From the NCBI GenBank assembly GCA_002753395.1, contig PEAB01000010.1, positions 1-64,000 of the forward strand: DNA of 64,000 nt, given 5' to 3'. This stretch comes from Nitrospirae bacterium MYbinv3. GTDB lineage: Bacteria; Nitrospirota; Thermodesulfovibrionia; Thermodesulfovibrionales; Magnetobacteriaceae. Under the pieces are notes generated by a model, which worked only from the letters and a program-made list of their open reading frames with translations, had not been told where the DNA came from and did no database searches. Positions within the stretch are counted from its first letter, which is position 1. Every line of letters begins with the position of its first letter. Shown piece by piece: positions 61,750 through 64,000 of the stretch. A program made the translations under genes and the position numbers.

Positions 61750-62214
61750 CTATTCGGGGCGGAAACTATAATCTATTAATTGGTCAAAGGTATAGGGACA
61801 GGTCTCAGGCACTTCCTTGGCGCTAATTCTTGTTTCAACTTCAAATATTCGTTTAGCTTCTATAAATTCTTTAGCTATAACGGTTTCTATATTATATTTT
61901 AAGCTTGGATTGTCCTCAAGTAGACGTTTAATCTCTCTTCTTTGATTACCTATTGTTGTACTCCAACTTCCACGACGCCGCTTTGGTTGGTACTGCCATT
62001 TTAGCAGGTGCATTATTAACACTGCTAATCGGCTCGCTAACTCTCTTTTGCTGCTCCTGCCCATGTCCTCCAGTTCTTCTGCTATATTTACTATGTCTAT
62101 CTCTGTGAATCTGCCTTGCCTCAACAGGTCGGCATTATGGAACGCCCATTGATAAAAATCAACTTCATAGAGATCACGAGCTGTAAGCACGTCGTTATGT
62201 GTTAAGGTATCCAT
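61750..62214 (-). CDS. DUF29 protein
   Basis: 154 residues: LYEVDFYQWAFHNADLLRQGRF, DIVNIAEELEDMGRSSKRELASRLAVLIMHLLKWQYQP and WSTTIGNQRREI define DUF29, a helical family common in cyanobacteria and environmental bacteria, often near mobile DNA. Function is unknown. Confidence 0.9.
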   Translation of the reverse strand: MDTLTHNDVLTARDLYEVDFYQWAFHNADLLRQGRFTEIDIVNIAEELEDMGRSSKRELASRLAVLIMHLLKWQYQPKRRRGSWSTTIGNQRREIKRLLEDNPSLKYNIETVIAKEFIEAKRIFEVETRISAKEVPETCPYTFDQLIDYSFRPE

Positions 62215-62283
62215 AGCTATTAATCTTATACTAACATTATCCCTGAGATACTTGTCAAGGGACAGTGCAGGACAGTTTCAGGG

Positions 62284-63387
62284 CTAATCGCTGTTAAATA
62301 CGATCATGTTGTCTCTGTGTATGACCTCGTCGGAGTACTTATAACCCAGGATAGACTCTATTTGTATGGTCTTAAGGCCGATTATTCCCTGCAGCTCCTT
62401 GTGGGAGTAATTAACAAGACCCTTGGCCACTCGCCTGCCCTCTGGGCTTATGCAGTAGAGGGCATCGCCTCTGTCAAAGCAGCCCTCTATAGAGGTAATG
62501 CCTGATGGCAGAAGGCTCTTACCCCTTAAGAGCAGTGCCTTAACCGCTCCGGCGTCTATATACAGAGCGCCCTTTGAACGTATACCCGTGGCTATCCAGC
62601 CCTTGTATGCCGCGCACTTTTTCGCAACGGGGGTAAACTCCGTACCCACGTCCTCACCATTTAGCAGCATCCTCATAAGACCGCACATCCTGCCGTTAAT
62701 GATGTTTACGACGATCCCGCGCTGTGCAGCCATCTTTGCGGCTATGAGCTTAGAGTACATGCCACCCGTCCCAGATATAGAACCAGCGCCTTTTGCCAGT
62801 GCCTCTAACTCAGGGGTTATCTCTCCGACTTTTGGTATGAGTTTAGCCTCATTGTTTATTCTGGGGTCATCGGAGTAAAGGCCGTCCACGTCCGATAGGA
62901 TTATAAGCCGCTCGGCGTCCAACAACGACGCCACCAGCGCAGCAAGGCGATCATTGTCGCCAAACTTCAACTCGTCTATAGAAACGGTATCGTTTTCGTT
63001 TATGATAGGGATAACTCCTAAGTCAAGGAGCGTGACAAGCGTATTTTTGGCGTTTATGTATCTCTTCCGTTCTGAAAACGCATCCCGTGTCAGGAGTACC
63101 TGTGCTACCTTTTTATTATATGCGCTAAATGCCCGCTCATAAGCCCACACTAGAGAGCTCTGTCCAACGGCTGCGGCCGCCTGCTTGAGGTTGATATCCT
63201 GTATGCGGCCCCTCAGGTTTAACTTGCACCTGCCGGCAGCCACCGCCCCGGAAGATACCACAACGGTGTGATATCCCGTATCATGCAGCGTGGATATATC
63301 CGACGCTAAATCCCTTATATGCTGCTCTTTGAGACCGCATTCGTCAGTGATAATGCTGCTTCCAATCTTTATTACTAGTATGTTCAT
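62284..63387 (-). CDS. proB: Glutamate 5-kinase with PUA domain
   Basis: 367 residues. The amino-acid kinase domain (about 1-255) has VIKIGSSIIT, VVSSGAVAAGR, INENDTVSIDELKFGDNDRLAALVA and GTGGMYSKLIAAK. The C-terminal PUA domain (about 275-350) includes GALYIDAGAVKALLLRGKSLLPSGI. It makes gamma-glutamyl phosphate, the first step of proline synthesis. proA is not in the window. Confidence 0.95.
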   Translation of the reverse strand: MNILVIKIGSSIITDECGLKEQHIRDLASDISTLHDTGYHTVVVSSGAVAAGRCKLNLRGRIQDINLKQAAAAVGQSSLVWAYERAFSAYNKKVAQVLLTRDAFSERKRYINAKNTLVTLLDLGVIPIINENDTVSIDELKFGDNDRLAALVASLLDAERLIILSDVDGLYSDDPRINNEAKLIPKVGEITPELEALAKGAGSISGTGGMYSKLIAAKMAAQRGIVVNIINGRMCGLMRMLLNGEDVGTEFTPVAKKCAAYKGWIATGIRSKGALYIDAGAVKALLLRGKSLLPSGITSIEGCFDRGDALYCISPEGRRVAKGLVNYSHKELQGIIGLKTIQIESILGYKYSDEVIHRDNMIVFNSD

Positions 63388-63415
63388 GTCGTTGTGTTAA
63401 GCAGACTTGTGACGT

Positions 63416-64000
63416 CTACTTCTTCCCCTTTGTTATATTTTGTCTTAGCTGGTCGAGATTCTTTTGCGCATCAGGATGGGCAGGATTTAATCTCAGGGCT
63501 GTCTGATACTCTCTTATTGCCTCCTCTGTGCGGCCCATTACAGAGTATATCACTCCAAGGTTATTATGTGTGTTAGCGTGATCGATATTAAGACTTAGGG
63601 TTTTTTGGTATTCCTTAAGCGCCTCCTCGATCCGACCCTGCTTATGATAGACAACTCCAAGGTTGTAATATGCCTCCGTAAAGGAAGGCTTAAGCTTTAT
63701 AGCTGTCTGATACTCCATGACGGCATCTTGAAAACGTCCCTGATCATGATAGAGGTCGCCAATGTTCTTGTGGGCATCGGCAAAGTCTGGGTTTATCTTT
63801 AACGCTGTCTGATATAGCCTTATGGCATCATCCAAACGCCCCTGTTTTTCATATACGTTTCCAAGATTGATGTAGGCGTCAGTGTAATCCGATTTTAGCT
63901 TTATGGCAATCTCGTACTGCTTGATGGCCTCATCAACGCGCCCCTGATCATAGTAATCGGCTCCGAGGTTGTTGTGCGGACGAACCTTGTTCGGACTCTT
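63416..64000 (-). CDS. TPR protein, 5' end outside the window
   Basis: The ORF track begins at a TTG (63835), but the frame stays open to 64000 (KSPNKVRPHNNLGADYYDQGRVDEAI...). At least 194 residues are therefore present and the gene begins beyond the edge. Five to six 34-residue TPR units are visible (for example AHKNIGDLYHDQGRFQDAVMEYQTAIKL). The entry segment SPNKVRPHNNLG is the kind that follows the last membrane span in GT-C/TPR proteins, so this may be a fourth member of the family at 15.5-20.7 kb (inference). Confidence 0.85.
   Translation of the reverse strand, partial: KSPNKVRPHNNLGADYYDQGRVDEAIKQYEIAIKLKSDYTDAYINLGNVYEKQGRLDDAIRLYQTALKINPDFADAHKNIGDLYHDQGRFQDAVMEYQTAIKLKPSFTEAYYNLGVVYHKQGRIEEALKEYQKTLSLNIDHANTHNNLGVIYSVMGRTEEAIREYQTALRLNPAHPDAQKNLDQLRQNITKGKK

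Noticed and set aside
1-64000. tRNA or rRNA genes
   Set aside because: The intergenic gaps were read for cloverleaf-like and TTC-loop patterns and none was convincing; no rRNA-like sequence was seen.

Overview
The window is 64 kb of one bacterial chromosome. The best guess is an environmental member of the Nitrospirota or a deltaproteobacterium-like lineage. This rests on gene content only: a Hyf-like complex without NiFe ligands, an NtrY/NtrX pair next to a DUF4390 protein, several GT-C/TPR membrane proteins, and many response regulators and diguanylate-cyclase-type proteins. It was not tested by any search. No rRNA or tRNA was seen.

Layout. 1-4.5 kb: a frameshifted remnant, then a leftward operon fcl-hyfB-hyfC read from a consensus sigma70 promoter (TTGACA, 17 bp, TATAAT). 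4.6-15.1 kb: a complete type I-B CRISPR-Cas locus. The array has 25 repeats and 24 spacers and is read rightward from a good promoter in its leader. It converges with a leftward operon cas6-cas8-cas7-cas5-cas3-cas4-cas1-cas2. A 153-bp element with nested inverted repeats lies just outside the leader. 15.5-20.7 kb: three tandem paralogous GT-C-like/TPR membrane proteins; a fourth TPR gene runs off the right edge. 20.8-24.0 kb: a restriction-modification system with two methyltransferases and one probable Bpu10I-like endonuclease. 24.1-27.8 kb: two response regulators (one with PAS-GGDEF) and an acyl-CoA synthetase. 28.2-35.1 kb: an Rpn/PDDEXK protein, a three-module glycosyltransferase, and a CopA copper ATPase. 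35.3-42.1 kb: ferredoxin, a MntA/HepT toxin-antitoxin pair, an MBL-fold hydrolase, RsmD, a REC-histidine kinase, an HNH nuclease, a substrate-binding/degenerate-GGDEF protein, and a DUF4258/DUF2283 pair. 42.1-47.9 kb: hyfE-hyfF-(discoidin-like gene)-hyfG-hyfI on the plus strand. 48.3-56 kb: a response regulator, a CoA-transferase/GNAT fusion, rubrerythrin, and a 1331-residue secreted BACON/FG-GAP repeat protein. 56.2-64 kb: LytM peptidase, NtrX, NtrY, DUF4390, DUF29, ProB and a TPR protein.

How the parts fit. hyfBC and hyfEFGI together would encode a six-subunit proton- or ion-translocating complex related to hydrogenase-4 and complex I. Its large subunit has lost all four nickel-binding cysteines, while the small subunit keeps its FeS cysteines. 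It is therefore better read as an energy-converting hydrogenase-related (Ehr) complex than as a hydrogenase. The two halves lie about 40 kb apart on opposite strands, as expected if a segment from about position 460 to 42,070 had been inverted.

The window also carries at least twelve copies of a GC-rich palindromic repeat (core GGGGTCAAGGGGAC / GTCCCCTTGACCCC) with modular flanks, plus two other dispersed families. One copy supplies the last codons of a methyltransferase. Another sits directly against the copA start codon.
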